A stretch of 64,000 nt of DNA from CADCTM01 sp049671305 (GCA_049671305.1 JBATUR010000030.1:29700-93699); one strand, 5' to 3'; shown: positions 1 to 8,885, counted from the stretch's first letter. A program made the numbers and translations. Notes: generated from the sequence alone by a model not told the origin.

Positions 1-349
1 GCAATACATTAGCCACACCTTTAATATTAACATCAATTAAGCGATCAAAATCTTGACCAGGTATCTGCCAAAACGGAGCTAAATCATTGATAATGGCGGC
101 ATTATTAATCAATAAATCAGGTGTTCCATAGTCAGCAATTAAGCGCTTTGCCCAAGTTTGCACCTGCTCTGCTTCAGCAACATCAACAACTGTAAAATTA
201 TGGGGAGTAGAAAACTTTTCTTGCAGTTTTTCTACCGTATTTTTTGAACGGGCGCAACCAAGAACTGTATTTTCTAACTGAATAAAGCTTTCTGTTATAG
301 CTTGACCTAAACCCCGGCTAACCCCTGTAATTACAATTACTTTTCCCAT
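1..349 (-). CDS. SDR family oxidoreductase (partial, N-terminal part)
   Basis: This is the N-terminal ~116 residues of a short-chain dehydrogenase/reductase. The gene runs off the left edge of the window, so its C-terminus and catalytic Tyr-x-x-x-Lys are not visible. The start is the ATG at 347-349. The protein opens with a beta strand and the nucleotide-binding glycine motif TGVSRGLG at residues 8-15. A Val-Asp-Val near residue 54 and NNAA near residue 85 are the adenine-side and structural motifs of classical SDRs. The family uses NAD(P)H to oxidise or reduce alcohols, ketones or sugars; the substrate cannot be told from this part. It is transcribed in the same direction as the histidine kinase at 425-2674, with about 75 bp between them. 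Confidence 0.85.
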   Translation of the reverse strand, partial: MGKVIVITGVSRGLGQAITESFIQLENTVLGCARSKNTVEKLQEKFSTPHNFTVVDVAEAEQVQTWAKRLIADYGTPDLLINNAAIINDLAPFWQIPGQDFDRLIDVNIKGVANVL

Positions 350-424
350 GTAAATAACCTATCTGAGTTAACAGTTATTTTTGTATCATACTTGATTTTA
401 ATCATTTTTTTAATAACCTATAAC

Positions 425-2674
425 TTAAATTAGATTATTCTTAATTTGGTTTTCTCCTTTTGACTGATAATCGATGAGGGGAATACTAACTATAACTATC
501 GTACCCTTTCCTACTTGACTATCAAGAGAAATTTTACCTCCTTGTAGGTCTAGGTATTTTTTAACAATAGCCAAACCTAAGCCTGTACCAGCTATATTTC
601 CAATATTTGAGCCACGATGAAAAGGTTCAAAAGGCTGTTGTTGATATTTTATAGGAATGCCAATTCCATAGTCTTGAACTTGAAAAATCAGTTCATTCTC
701 TTGATAAAATAAAGTTAAAGTAATGTCTCCTCCTTCTGGAGAATATTTAATAGCGTTTGAAAGTAAATTTGTTAGAATAAAATAAAGTATTTTCTCATCA
801 AGATAAGCTTTTTTAGTTTTTCCCTGAGTTAAGAACTTAAGTATATATTGAGAACCTGCATTAATTTGCATTTCTTCAATTAAATGATTACAAAACCTAT
901 TTAACTCAATTAAATTTGGTTCAAGTTCTAGTTTGCCAGTTTCAGCTCGATTAAAAGTCAAAATATCATTAAGCAGTTGAGTCATCTGTTTAGCAGTTGT
1001 TTCAATACGCTTGAGATTACGTTGCCTCTTTTCAAAAGACCATTCTTGCTCAGAATTAACTAATAATTGTGTGGTAACTAAAATTGTGCTCAAAGGTGTA
1101 CGAAACTCATGAGATGCCATAGAAAAAAAGCGAAATTGTAATCTTCTAAGTTCTTTTTCTGTTTCCAAAGCACAACATATTTCTTGAGAACGTTTTTGCT
1201 CAGTAATATCGATAGCTGTGCCAAGAATTTGTTGAGCTTTACCTTCATTAGTTCTAGTAAATACAACTTCCCAAACATGAAACCAACGCCATTCACCGCG
1301 AGCATTTTTCATGCATAGTTCATTTTCTATAATTTCACCTTCTTTAGTTGAAATTAATTTTTGCTTTAAAGCATCGATTTGTGACAACTGCTCTGGTAAT
1401 AATATTTCTTTAAAAAACTCAACTCCTCTAGCTTTAATTTCTTGAGAAGTTTGACCAAAAAATTCCTGTCCAAAACGATTTAAATAAACATTACGCTGTT
1501 CAGATAAATCAAAAATATAAATCATCGTCAGAGTTGTATCAGCAATTTGTTGGAGCAGGCGTTGATTTTCTTGTAAAGCTGACTCAGCTTGTTTGCGTAA
1601 GTAAAGTTCATCGTAGACATCACTAATATCTAAAAGCACTCCGTCCACGACGACATCACCATTAGTACCGCTGAGAAAATAACGACTACTATCTCGAATC
1701 CACTTAATTTTTCCTAATTGAGTAATGACGCGATATTCAAGCGAAAAAGGCTGTAAAGTTTGCTTAAATTTTCTCTTATTCAGATAAAACTGTGTTCGAT
1801 CTTCCGGATGAATTAGTTCAAGTAAACGCTCATTTTGAGTTATGGCTTCTTGACAGTCAATTCCGACTAATTCTTTGATACCTTCACTGATATAAAGCAA
1901 TGATATCTCTCCATTAGCATGAAGCAAGCAACGATAGACTGCACCAGGTATATTCGCAGCAATTGCAGCTAACTGTTGTTCTCTTTCTCTTAAAGCCGTT
2001 TTAGCTTGCTGACGCTCAGTAATATTATGGAGCACCCACAAATGTTGCCCTGGCAAAAAATTAGCGATGGCAGATTGTCTGCTTTCTTGATCTTCTGGAT
2101 GCACAAATTCCATAAAAGGTTGTGCTATTAATTCTTGAGCTGTGTAGCCAAGAAGTTTGTCCCAAGTGTGATTTAAATCAGTATAGTAACCATCAAAATT
2201 GCCAATAACTAGCAAATTTGAGGATAAGTTAAAGAATCGATAAGCCTGAAAGTATGGTGACTCATTGTCATATACAATCCCTAGCATAGGCAACGGTTTG
2301 CCTTGTGCTGCGATCGCTTTACTAATCAGTGCGATCATATATTTATTGCCTATGAGCTGCTCACGGGACTTGCCGAAGTAATTGCAGCAAGCTTCATTGA
2401 CAAAGGTTAAAGTACCATCAGGCAAAAACTGGCAAACTAGCTCAGTTTGATGCTCTGCGTTCTTTTGTAGTAAAGCTTCTAGTTGTTGAGTAAACTGACG
2501 TTGCAGGAGATAGTACATCAAAAAAGCTCCCAAGCTAAAACCACAAACAGCAAAGGCAAAGGACTTGGATGCCGTTAAATTAGTAGGCATAATAGTAACG
2601 ATGCTAGCCGCACAGAGTAACGCTAAAAAACAACTACTAATCATAATTTTTTGGGGGTTGCTCAATGGCATCAA
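425..2674 (-). CDS. multi-PAS sensor histidine kinase
   Basis: This is a 749-residue membrane-anchored histidine kinase. Two hydrophobic stretches (about residues 10-30 and 36-57) form a short transmembrane hairpin with almost no periplasmic loop, so sensing is probably cytoplasmic. Three to four PAS/PAC-like modules follow (about residues 80-500), two of them ending in clear PAC segments (DISDVYDE, AIDITEQK). The HisKA domain carries the phospho-acceptor His522 in SMASHEFRTPL. The HATPase domain has the N box (NLLSNAIKYSP), G1 (DYGIGIP) and G2 (GTGLGLAI). There is no receiver domain, so a separate regulator is needed. The OmpR-type gene starting 147 bp away on the other strand is the obvious candidate. 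The signal is unknown. Confidence 0.92.
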   Translation of the reverse strand: MMPLSNPQKIMISSCFLALLCAASIVTIMPTNLTASKSFAFAVCGFSLGAFLMYYLLQRQFTQQLEALLQKNAEHQTELVCQFLPDGTLTFVNEACCNYFGKSREQLIGNKYMIALISKAIAAQGKPLPMLGIVYDNESPYFQAYRFFNLSSNLLVIGNFDGYYTDLNHTWDKLLGYTAQELIAQPFMEFVHPEDQESRQSAIANFLPGQHLWVLHNITERQQAKTALREREQQLAAIAANIPGAVYRCLLHANGEISLLYISEGIKELVGIDCQEAITQNERLLELIHPEDRTQFYLNKRKFKQTLQPFSLEYRVITQLGKIKWIRDSSRYFLSGTNGDVVVDGVLLDISDVYDELYLRKQAESALQENQRLLQQIADTTLTMIYIFDLSEQRNVYLNRFGQEFFGQTSQEIKARGVEFFKEILLPEQLSQIDALKQKLISTKEGEIIENELCMKNARGEWRWFHVWEVVFTRTNEGKAQQILGTAIDITEQKRSQEICCALETEKELRRLQFRFFSMASHEFRTPLSTILVTTQLLVNSEQEWSFEKRQRNLKRIETTAKQMTQLLNDILTFNRAETGKLELEPNLIELNRFCNHLIEEMQINAGSQYILKFLTQGKTKKAYLDEKILYFILTNLLSNAIKYSPEGGDITLTLFYQENELIFQVQDYGIGIPIKYQQQPFEPFHRGSNIGNIAGTGLGLAIVKKYLDLQGGKISLDSQVGKGTIVIVSIPLIDYQSKGENQIKNNLI

Positions 2675-2821
2675 AGTTCTCCAAGAGGAAGTACAACAGA
2701 TAGTCGAGCCAAAGATGCTGATTTGTGAGTGAGATACAAAGTAAATTGAAGCTAATTAATGGTTATTAATCAGGTTACGAAGAATCAGTTTTAAAGAACA
2801 ACAGTAAATTAATGATTGTAT

Positions 2822-3496
2822 ATGAAAATTCTTTTAGTGGAAGACGATGCTTATTTAGCTGAGGCTTTATCCGAAGCGATCGCCGATCAACTTTATGTTG
2901 TGGAAATTGCTGCCGATGGCGAAGCTGCCTGGGAGCAAATTCGAGTCATTGAGTATGATTTAATTTTGCTTGATTTTATGTTACCCAAGCTCAATGGCAT
3001 TCAATTATGCCATCGTCTACGCTCTCATAGTTATTCTGTGCCAATTTTAATGATCACCGCTCGTGATACTAGCACTGATAAGGTTATGGGCTTAGATGCT
3101 GGTGCGGATGACTATATGGTAAAGCCCATTGATTTGCAAGAATTACTGGCAAGAATTCGCGCCTTATTACGCCGTGGTAATGCTTCATCTCCTCCTATTT
3201 TGGAGTGGGGAGAATTGCATCTCGATCCGGCACTTTATGAAGTTAATTATCAAAAACAATTGTTACGCCTCACACCCAAGGAATATAGCCTTTTGGAGCT
3301 ACTCTTGCGTAATGGACGGCGCATTCTTAGTCGTAGTATGATTATTGAGCATCTTTGGTCGCTGGACAATCCACCAGAAGAAGATACTGTCAAAGCTCAT
3401 ATTAAGAGTCTGCGTCAGAAATTTCGGGCTGTGGGCGCTCCTGATAATTTAATCGAAACTGTTCATGGTTTGGGGTATCGCCTCAAACAATACTAA
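2822..3496 (+). CDS. OmpR/PhoB-family response regulator
   Basis: This two-domain transcription factor of 224 residues has an N-terminal receiver with the acidic pair E7-D8-D9, phospho-acceptor Asp51 in LLDFMLP, the Thr of MITARD and the Lys of VKPI. The C-terminal winged helix (about residues 130-224) ends in the typical VHGLGYRL. An upstream TTG at 2816 would add two residues, but the ATG at 2822 gives the usual MKILLVEDD start; there is no strong Shine-Dalgarno. The gene is divergent from the PAS histidine kinase, so the two probably form a two-component pair sharing a 147-bp control region. Target genes are not evident from the sequence. Confidence 0.93.
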   Translation: MKILLVEDDAYLAEALSEAIADQLYVVEIAADGEAAWEQIRVIEYDLILLDFMLPKLNGIQLCHRLRSHSYSVPILMITARDTSTDKVMGLDAGADDYMVKPIDLQELLARIRALLRRGNASSPPILEWGELHLDPALYEVNYQKQLLRLTPKEYSLLELLLRNGRRILSRSMIIEHLWSLDNPPEEDTVKAHIKSLRQKFRAVGAPDNLIETVHGLGYRLKQY

Positions 3497-3735
3497 ACTG
3501 CTGACATTGAAAAGAGCGATCGGCAACAAAGGGTTTTTTGTAGTTATACTGCCGACACAAGTCGCTATTAGTCAAAGCTTTCGACATTTTGGCTCTTGAA
3601 TTCCTGATTTATCTTTACAATAAGTAATAAAATATCCTCAATATTTTAAGATTTTTCTCGATTTCTTCCCGATTTCTTCCCAGGATCTTCTCATCAAATC
3701 GGTAATTTGAGAAGCACAGAGTTTAAAAAAATAAC

Positions 3736-3927
3736 ATGAATATTTGTATTTGTTGTTCAGGAAAATTACTTTGTCATATTCGTCACAATAGTACTTATTG
3801 GTTTTGTCCTCGCTGCCGAGAAGAAATGCCAATTTTAGGTATTGGTAATGAAGAACTTCCTCAAAAACTACAAAAATTAACGGCAAAAACTCTTTTGCCT
3901 CAGCGAACCTCGCTTGTCTTGCAATAA
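3736..3927 (+). CDS. small zinc-ribbon-like cyanobacterial protein
   Basis: This 63-residue protein has two cysteine knuckles: C4-I-C6-C7 near the N-terminus and FCPRC at about residues 23-27. They are separated by a basic/aromatic stretch with RHN and YWFCPRCREEMP. This pattern resembles a small conserved cyanobacterial family of unknown role that I recall as starting MNICxCC and containing YWFCxxCxxEMP. The likely fold is a mini zinc ribbon. No Shine-Dalgarno is evident. A longer antisense reading frame (3638-3949) overlaps it but has no family resemblance. The gene precedes another small hypothetical gene by 128 bp on the same strand. A function cannot be given. Confidence 0.65.
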   Translation: MNICICCSGKLLCHIRHNSTYWFCPRCREEMPILGIGNEELPQKLQKLTAKTLLPQRTSLVLQ

Positions 3928-4055
3928 CAAATATCTGATCGAGATTCATAATCTACTTTTTGTTTAAAAAAATATGTAGTTAATCATTTATAAAAAAAAC
4001 TACATTGATGACAATTCATTTAGAAGTTAACAATTTTCAAGGACTAGCATAGAGC

Positions 4056-4418
4056 ATGAATAATAAAACGGTTAATTTAACTTTACTAAATGCCACAAAG
4101 CTGCTAAATGAATTTATTGCTAAACATCCAGGCAAGTTTTATCGCAAAGCTTTGAGTAATGCTGAATTTCGTCAAAATTTAATCGATTACATTTTGATTC
4201 GTATTCCTAATCGCTACCGCGCCGCCGAGGAGTCGATTAAATCATCATTTTCTACGGAAACTATCAAAATTGTTGATAAGGAAAAACTTCAGATTGAAAA
4301 ACTAATTTATCAAGGATTTTATCATCTAATCAGGAATGAAAATAAGTCTATTATAGAGCCGAAACAAACAGCCAGTGATGACATACTTCCTGTAAAAGTA
4401 TTACCTGGTAGACATTAA
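4056..4418 (+). CDS. conserved hypothetical protein
   Basis: This is a 120-residue soluble, basic, mostly helical protein with no signal peptide or membrane segment. The centre (about residues 35-90) contains a tract RIPNRYRAAEES and regular heptad-like spacing in KEKLQIEKLIYQGFYHLI, suggesting a helical bundle or DNA/protein-binding module. I do not recognise the family with certainty. The ATG at 4056 is the first in frame after an AT-rich leader. The gene is followed by a strong hairpin at 4454-4505 that would end its transcript and that of the convergent hisZ. Confidence 0.6.
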   Translation: MNNKTVNLTLLNATKLLNEFIAKHPGKFYRKALSNAEFRQNLIDYILIRIPNRYRAAEESIKSSFSTETIKIVDKEKLQIEKLIYQGFYHLIRNENKSIIEPKQTASDDILPVKVLPGRH

Positions 4419-4453
4419 TTTAGACAGTTTCTTTTAATATATACGGCAAAAAG

Positions 4454-4505
4454 AAGCGGTCTGTATCAGCATTTAGTTCTCAATGTTTAGACAGTCCGCT
4501 TTTTT
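4454..4505. terminator. bidirectional Rho-independent terminator
   Basis: An 11-bp inverted repeat with one mismatch (AAGCGGTCTGT against ACAGTCCGCTT) encloses a ~26-nt loop. It is followed by six T on the plus strand and flanked by an A-rich tract on the left that gives a T-rich tail on the minus strand. It lies between the convergent ends of the 4056-4418 gene and hisZ. Confidence 0.7.
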
Positions 4506-4516
4506 ATTCTTAATAA

Positions 4517-5764
4517 CTAATCGGGGAATTCAGAACTAAGAGTCTCAATCATCGGCGTACCATCGGCTTTAATCCAGGCTAAATAGCTAATACGACGACG
4601 ACGCGCATAGTCCCGAATTTCTGTAGGTGTTTTTCCTCCCAAATCCATCTCTACCCGCACCAAATGTGCAGAATCTCGAAGTTTTTGGGCATAGTTAAAA
4701 GCCGCAGCTTCTGCTTGAGGTGTTTGGGCAATAACTAACCAATCACTAGCGGGTGTCTGTTGAGGTAGCTGAGGACTGGAAAGCAAAACATAATGTAAGT
4801 CTTCTATATTGAGGCAAAAACCGATACCAGGGCAGTTTTCTCCTTGAGGATGATACAATCCCAAAAGTTGGTCATAACGACCACCTTGACCTAAAATCCG
4901 TGAACCTGTGTCTTGGCTACTGACGACTTGGAAAACGATACCTGTGTAGTAGTCGATAGTTTGCACTAAACTCAGATCGAGAGTAATTTGTAGAGGATGA
5001 GCAGAACTCTGCCCTAAAAGCTCTATTAAAGATTTGAGATTATTAACAATTTTTTGTTGAGAATCATCTAATTCAAGACTAGCAACCTTTTGCAAAACAT
5101 CTTCAGGGCGTCCCCGCAAATCGAAGAGAAATAAAGCTCGCTTGCGTAATTCTGGAGATAGAGGGAGTGTTTCTAGGGTAACGCGGTCGAGATTGGCGAT
5201 CGCATTTCGCACTTTAGCTTGCAGTGGTTGCCCAAATATCGAAAAAAGCGATCGCGTTAAATCAGCTTCTCCCAAAATCAAATGCCACTGCTGCAAACCC
5301 AACTGATTCAAGCAAGCTGAAAGCAACAACAGACTTTCCGCATCTGCCAAAAGCCCTACAGCACCCAATAACTCAATCCCTGACTGAAAAAACTCTAATT
5401 GGCGTCCGTGATGACCAACAGTTGGGCGTCGAAAAACATTAGCATTATAGTAAAGTCGTTGAGGCAGAGAGTTCGCCTCATCATTACTGCCTGCCAAGCG
5501 AGTTGCCATTGTACGAGCAATCGACGCCGTTAATTCTGGGCGTAACCCCAACGTCCCCTCTTGAGCATCCTGTAACTGAATCACCGTCGAGCGCTCAATT
5601 GCACCGCCTGCCATCAGCGTATCCAACCATTCCAAAGTGGAAGTGATAATGCGGTGATATCCAGAAGAGTGAAATACGTGCTGCAAGCGATCGGCAATCC
5701 AGCGCTTTTGGGCAACTTCGAGGGGCAGCAAATCCCTTGCACCCGCTGGTGATTGATGAACCAT
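4517..5764 (-). CDS. hisZ: ATP phosphoribosyltransferase regulatory subunit HisZ
   Basis: HisZ is a catalytically inactive histidyl-tRNA synthetase paralogue that pairs with short-form HisG to carry out and feedback-regulate the first step of histidine synthesis. The 415-residue protein has class II aaRS motifs in degenerate form: motif 1 near PAGARDLLP (residues 6-14), the tract TLGLRPELTASIAR and the motif-2 equivalent RRPTVGHHGRQLEFFQSGIE. It lacks the C-terminal anticodon-binding domain expected of true HisS, and the motif-3-like GGRYDQLLGLY is followed only by a short variable tail. Its ATG overlaps the stop codon of the upstream J-domain gene (TAATG), implying translational coupling. 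HisG is not in this window. Confidence 0.88.
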   Translation of the reverse strand: MVHQSPAGARDLLPLEVAQKRWIADRLQHVFHSSGYHRIITSTLEWLDTLMAGGAIERSTVIQLQDAQEGTLGLRPELTASIARTMATRLAGSNDEANSLPQRLYYNANVFRRPTVGHHGRQLEFFQSGIELLGAVGLLADAESLLLLSACLNQLGLQQWHLILGEADLTRSLFSIFGQPLQAKVRNAIANLDRVTLETLPLSPELRKRALFLFDLRGRPEDVLQKVASLELDDSQQKIVNNLKSLIELLGQSSAHPLQITLDLSLVQTIDYYTGIVFQVVSSQDTGSRILGQGGRYDQLLGLYHPQGENCPGIGFCLNIEDLHYVLLSSPQLPQQTPASDWLVIAQTPQAEAAAFNYAQKLRDSAHLVRVEMDLGGKTPTEIRDYARRRRISYLAWIKADGTPMIETLSSEFPD

Positions 5765-6765
5765 TACTTTTTCTTACCACCGAACATTTTACCAAATAAA
5801 CCACCGCCACTTGGTTTTTCAGGTGGTTTACTTGGCTCTGATTTAGGAGTAGCAGGTGGCTTTGAGCTTGTTTGTGTCAAACTATCCAAATGTTTTTTGC
5901 CTCTGAGGGCTAACTCGTCTTTAGGATTCAATTGCAAGGCTTTATTAATGTGAACCTTAGCCATTGTCGCCTGATTTTGCTTCAAATAAGCAACTCCCAT
6001 TAAAGTATGAGTACGGCTATTCTTGGGATCTAATTTTAAAGCTTCGCGCAACTCCAAAACAGCCTTAGCAAAATTTTTCTTTGCCATATAGCCTTCGGCA
6101 CGACTGATATATTCTACAACCCGTGATAACCCAGAATCAGCCAATGGACTGCCCTTAGAAGTTCCCGCATTGGGGCTATTTCCGGAACCTGGTTGACCGC
6201 TAGTAGCCTTAGCAGCAGGTGCTTTTGCGGCTTGATTACCCAGAGGATGTTTCTTGTTTGCCGCCACCCCAGAACCAATTTTGCCGCCGGAGAGCATCAG
6301 ATAAACCATATTCAGTTCACTGATTTGGGCAATTCTTTCCAATACTTGGTCGAGGGACTCATACTGTTTCTTAGCAAGATTCTGCACCAAGTTTTTGTAA
6401 GAATTATCAAGATTGAGTCCTGCTTGGGAGAGTTTTTGGGCAGCATCGCTAGTGAGAGGAACACTCGATTTCTCCCCGGCAAGGCGTCTCCCCAAGTGTC
6501 CCAAATTTACGACATAATCACGATTATTTTGAGACAACTGTTCATAAGCCGGATTAACCAGCTTTGATAAAAGCTGATTTGCTAGTTTTTTGTCAGCTTC
6601 ACTTGCGCCTTTAATCGTATCAGGATGGAGGTTTCGCGCAATGCTGAGATATCGTTTTCGGACTTCTTTAACGTCCGCATTAACGGGTATACCTAAAACA
6701 GCATGATGGTCAAGGAAATCAAATTTGAAGAGTCCGCGTTCAATATTAAAAGACATAGGGTGCAA
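5764..6765 (-). CDS. J-domain and TPR protein
   Basis: This 333-residue protein begins with a J domain (about residues 17-80) carrying the HPD tripeptide in ARNLHPDTIK, which stimulates the ATPase of Hsp70/DnaK. A low-complexity Ala/Gly/Ser/Pro linker follows. Two to three tetratricopeptide repeats (about residues 215-290) include SRTHTLMGVAYLKQNQ and NPKDELALRGKKHL. The tail is basic, Pro/Gly-rich and ends GGKKK. It is not a canonical DnaJ, having no zinc fingers or substrate domain, so it is probably a client-specific co-chaperone. Residue 4 (ATG at 6756) is an alternative start. Its stop overlaps the hisZ start, so the two genes are co-transcribed; no functional link is obvious. Confidence 0.85.
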   Translation of the reverse strand: MHPMSFNIERGLFKFDFLDHHAVLGIPVNADVKEVRKRYLSIARNLHPDTIKGASEADKKLANQLLSKLVNPAYEQLSQNNRDYVVNLGHLGRRLAGEKSSVPLTSDAAQKLSQAGLNLDNSYKNLVQNLAKKQYESLDQVLERIAQISELNMVYLMLSGGKIGSGVAANKKHPLGNQAAKAPAAKATSGQPGSGNSPNAGTSKGSPLADSGLSRVVEYISRAEGYMAKKNFAKAVLELREALKLDPKNSRTHTLMGVAYLKQNQATMAKVHINKALQLNPKDELALRGKKHLDSLTQTSSKPPATPKSEPSKPPEKPSGGGLFGKMFGGKKK

Positions 6766-6943
6766 TGCATACTCCGTGCCGAAGGAATTATCTTGTTTCT
6801 AGTATGTCTTAGGTTGTGATAGAACTGTTAAGCCTTTACTGTAGCTTGATTAATCAAGATGCGCCCAAAAGACTTTTTTACATTAGAGAACATTTCATCT
6901 ACCGTAGAAAACTGTATTGCAGCGATCAGACTAATTAATCAAA

Positions 6944-7768
6944 CTAGCCCCAAGAGGATAAGGGAGGAACCTGTAAAAGCTCTTGACTTAGTTGCTTATG
7001 TACTTGACGATTTGTTGCCAAGATTCTGCCCGAAGCAATCACCAATGGACTACCATCGTAAGCGGTAACTTGACCCCCAGCTTCTTCGACTAGCACGATC
7101 CCCGCTGCCAAATCCCAAGGAGATAGTCCTCTTTCCCAATAGCCATCAAGTCGTCCGCAGGCAACATCAGCCAAGTCAAGGGATGCTGAACCACTACGGC
7201 GCACGCCTTGAGTTAGGTGGGTGAGGTGGCAAAACTCAGCATAGTTATTATCTTTGGTTTCGCGACGGTCATAAGCAAAGCCACTTACCAGCAAGCTTTT
7301 GCTCAATTCTGTGGTTTGAGATACTTGCAGAGGGCGTCGGTTGCGAGTTGCCCCTAAACCTTTGGCAGCACGGAACAATTCCTCACGAAAGGGATTATAA
7401 ACGACGCCAATTTGTGGTAATCCAGAAATCAAAAGCCCAATTGAAACGGCGGCAACTGGATACTGATGAGCGTAATTTGTTGTGCCATCTAGGGGATCAA
7501 TTGCCCATAAGTATTGACTATTATCACCTCCCATCTGTCCCGATTCTTCTGCCAAGATGGCATGATCGGGGACATGACGGTGTAATACTTTTAGTATTGC
7601 TGCTTCGGCATCTTTATCGGCGGCAGTTACCAAGTCACCAGGGCGACCTTTTTCTTCGATGGTTTCTAACTTACCCCAATAAGCTTGCAAGATTGCACCA
7701 GCTTCCAGTGCGGCAACGGTGGCAATATCTAGAAAGATTTGAAGCTGTTCAAGGGGTTGTTGGTTCAT
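6944..7768 (-). CDS. inositol monophosphatase family protein
   Basis: This is a 274-residue member of the Mg2+-dependent, Li+-sensitive IMPase/FBPase superfamily. The metal-binding motifs are intact: EESG at about residue 74, the block WAIDPLDGTTN at about residues 88-98, and WDLAAGIVLVEEAGG near residue 223 with the catalytic Asp. Substrates in this family include inositol phosphate, histidinol phosphate, fructose bisphosphate and PAP. The DPLDGTTNYAH form favours an inositol-phosphatase/SuhB-like enzyme rather than CysQ. It follows the nuclease lipoprotein gene after only 3 bp, in the apparent operon ferredoxin, nuclease, phosphatase. Confidence 0.88.
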   Translation of the reverse strand: MNQQPLEQLQIFLDIATVAALEAGAILQAYWGKLETIEEKGRPGDLVTAADKDAEAAILKVLHRHVPDHAILAEESGQMGGDNSQYLWAIDPLDGTTNYAHQYPVAAVSIGLLISGLPQIGVVYNPFREELFRAAKGLGATRNRRPLQVSQTTELSKSLLVSGFAYDRRETKDNNYAEFCHLTHLTQGVRRSGSASLDLADVACGRLDGYWERGLSPWDLAAGIVLVEEAGGQVTAYDGSPLVIASGRILATNRQVHKQLSQELLQVPPLSSWG

Positions 7769-7771
7769 GAG

Positions 7772-8329
7772 TTAGGGATTGATGTTGGCGGGGAGTTGGC
7801 GAAATTCTGCAGGTGTAAGGCGCATTGGTTGGGCGGGGTTCCAGATACCGTACCCCATGATTCTGGCGTATTCTTGGGCGCGGGCAAGTCGGTAATCGTA
7901 TTTATTATTTGGTGCACGTGGTGCGGCAAGGGCATAGCCTTCTTTGACTAATTGCTCGTTTACTAATACGTCATTGCGCCAAACATAGGCGGGCCAACGA
8001 CCGGAACTGTCTTGTTCTCGTTTAAGATCGGGTTCTAGGATGGCAGGGGTGAGGACGAGTTGTTGGTCTGTGCTTTCGCTGAGAATTTGTTCCAAACGGG
8101 CTTTGGCAGCGGCTCCCCAAGGGTGCTGTTTGAGGTCTGGTGCTTCGATGCCAATGAGGCGGACGCGATCGCTTCTTGATGGTTGTCTGGTTGGATCAAA
8201 TACTTCTATCGTATGCCCGCTGACAATGCGCTGTACTTGCACATTGATAGAATTGGGGGCACGCTTCGGCTGGCAACCGGTCAGCCACAGGCAGCAAATT
8301 AGACACCAGAGTATGGCTTTATTCTTCAT
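7772..8329 (-). CDS. thermonuclease-family lipoprotein
   Basis: This 185-residue protein starts with a lipoprotein signal: Lys-rich n-region, hydrophobic core and lipobox LTGC with Cys19. The mature part is a staphylococcal-nuclease (OB-fold) domain. Recognisable elements are VQRIVSGHTIEVFD (Asp region), VRLIGIEAPD with the conserved Arg, and LVKEGYALAAPR with the second catalytic-type Arg. The family cleaves DNA and RNA using Ca2+. Placement suggests a membrane-anchored nuclease in the periplasm. Its start overlaps the upstream ferredoxin gene by 11 bp. His replaces the more common Asp in GHTIEV (usually GDTI), so activity should not be assumed. Confidence 0.85.
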   Translation of the reverse strand: MKNKAILWCLICCLWLTGCQPKRAPNSINVQVQRIVSGHTIEVFDPTRQPSRSDRVRLIGIEAPDLKQHPWGAAAKARLEQILSESTDQQLVLTPAILEPDLKREQDSSGRWPAYVWRNDVLVNEQLVKEGYALAAPRAPNNKYDYRLARAQEYARIMGYGIWNPAQPMRLTPAEFRQLPANINP

Positions 8330-8687
8330 CTAAGGGCAACCCAAAGCGAACTTTTCCTCTGGCAAAGTAGCGACCAAACTGAAGTTCATAGACTTCATCT
8401 TCGTCTTGACTTTCGACTTGCAAATCTGAGCGGGCATAACTGACGCATAATAAAGCATAACCTTGGTCGCGTAGTTTTTGTGAAAGACCGATCGCTTCTG
8501 GTTGATGGACTTCTCCCGATAACACGCGCACGGCACAAGTGGTACAAGCGCCATTACGGCAGGCAAAGGGAATCTTGCCGCCTTGATTTTCCACTGATTG
8601 CAGGATATAACGGTCTTCTGGCACTTGAAAGGTATGATAAGTGTCAGTTTGTCGGTCGTGAATTTTAATTTTATGGAGTTGAGTCAT
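8319..8687 (-). CDS. [2Fe-2S] ferredoxin, FdC2-like
   Basis: This is a 122-residue plant-type ferredoxin with cluster ligands Cys43, Cys48, Cys51 (CRNGACTTC) and Cys81 (LLCVSY). The spacing is C-x4-C-x2-C-x29-C. Compared with photosynthetic Fd (~98 residues) it has a C-terminal extension of about 25 residues, including EVYELQFGRYFARGKVRFG. That extension resembles the FdC2-type ferredoxins conserved in cyanobacteria and plants (from memory, not searched). Partners of this class are poorly defined; a role apart from bulk photosynthetic electron transfer is likely. It is the first gene of a tight three-gene minus-strand run with the nuclease and phosphatase genes, and lies next to tRNA-Ser. Confidence 0.85.
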   Translation of the reverse strand: MTQLHKIKIHDRQTDTYHTFQVPEDRYILQSVENQGGKIPFACRNGACTTCAVRVLSGEVHQPEAIGLSQKLRDQGYALLCVSYARSDLQVESQDEDEVYELQFGRYFARGKVRFGLPLDEE

Positions 8688-8763
8688 TAATATAGTGTAT
8701 AATCTAAGATTGTGAGCTGAATTTTTAATTTAGTTAAATTTCCGGCTCAGAATCAATATACCT

Positions 8764-8850
8764 GGAGAGATGGCCGAGTGGTTGAAGGCGCAGACCTGGA
8801 AAGTCTGTTTAGGGGTGACTTTAACGAGGGTTCGAATCCCTCTCTCTCCG
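8764..8850 (+). tRNA. tRNA-Ser (anticodon GGA)
   Basis: A class II tRNA cloverleaf can be folded. The acceptor stem is GGAGAGA/TCTCTCC with discriminator G. The anticodon stem CAGAC/GTCTG has loop CTGGAAA, giving anticodon GGA, which reads UCC/UCU. There is a long variable arm, and the T arm is GAGGG-TTCGAAT-CCCTC. CCA is not encoded. A run of six T follows at once (8851-8856). Confidence 0.97.
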
Positions 8851-8885
8851 TTTTTTAGTAAATGGCTCTCAGACTGAATGAGGCT

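Noticed and set aside
3638..3949. 103-codon minus-strand frame antisense to the small zinc-ribbon gene
   Set aside because: No family resemblance, and composition reads as a shadow of the plus-strand gene with its paired cysteines.
6859..7068. 69-codon plus-strand frame overlapping the IMPase 3' end
   Set aside because: It overlaps a well-supported gene on the other strand and has no ribosome site or known pattern.
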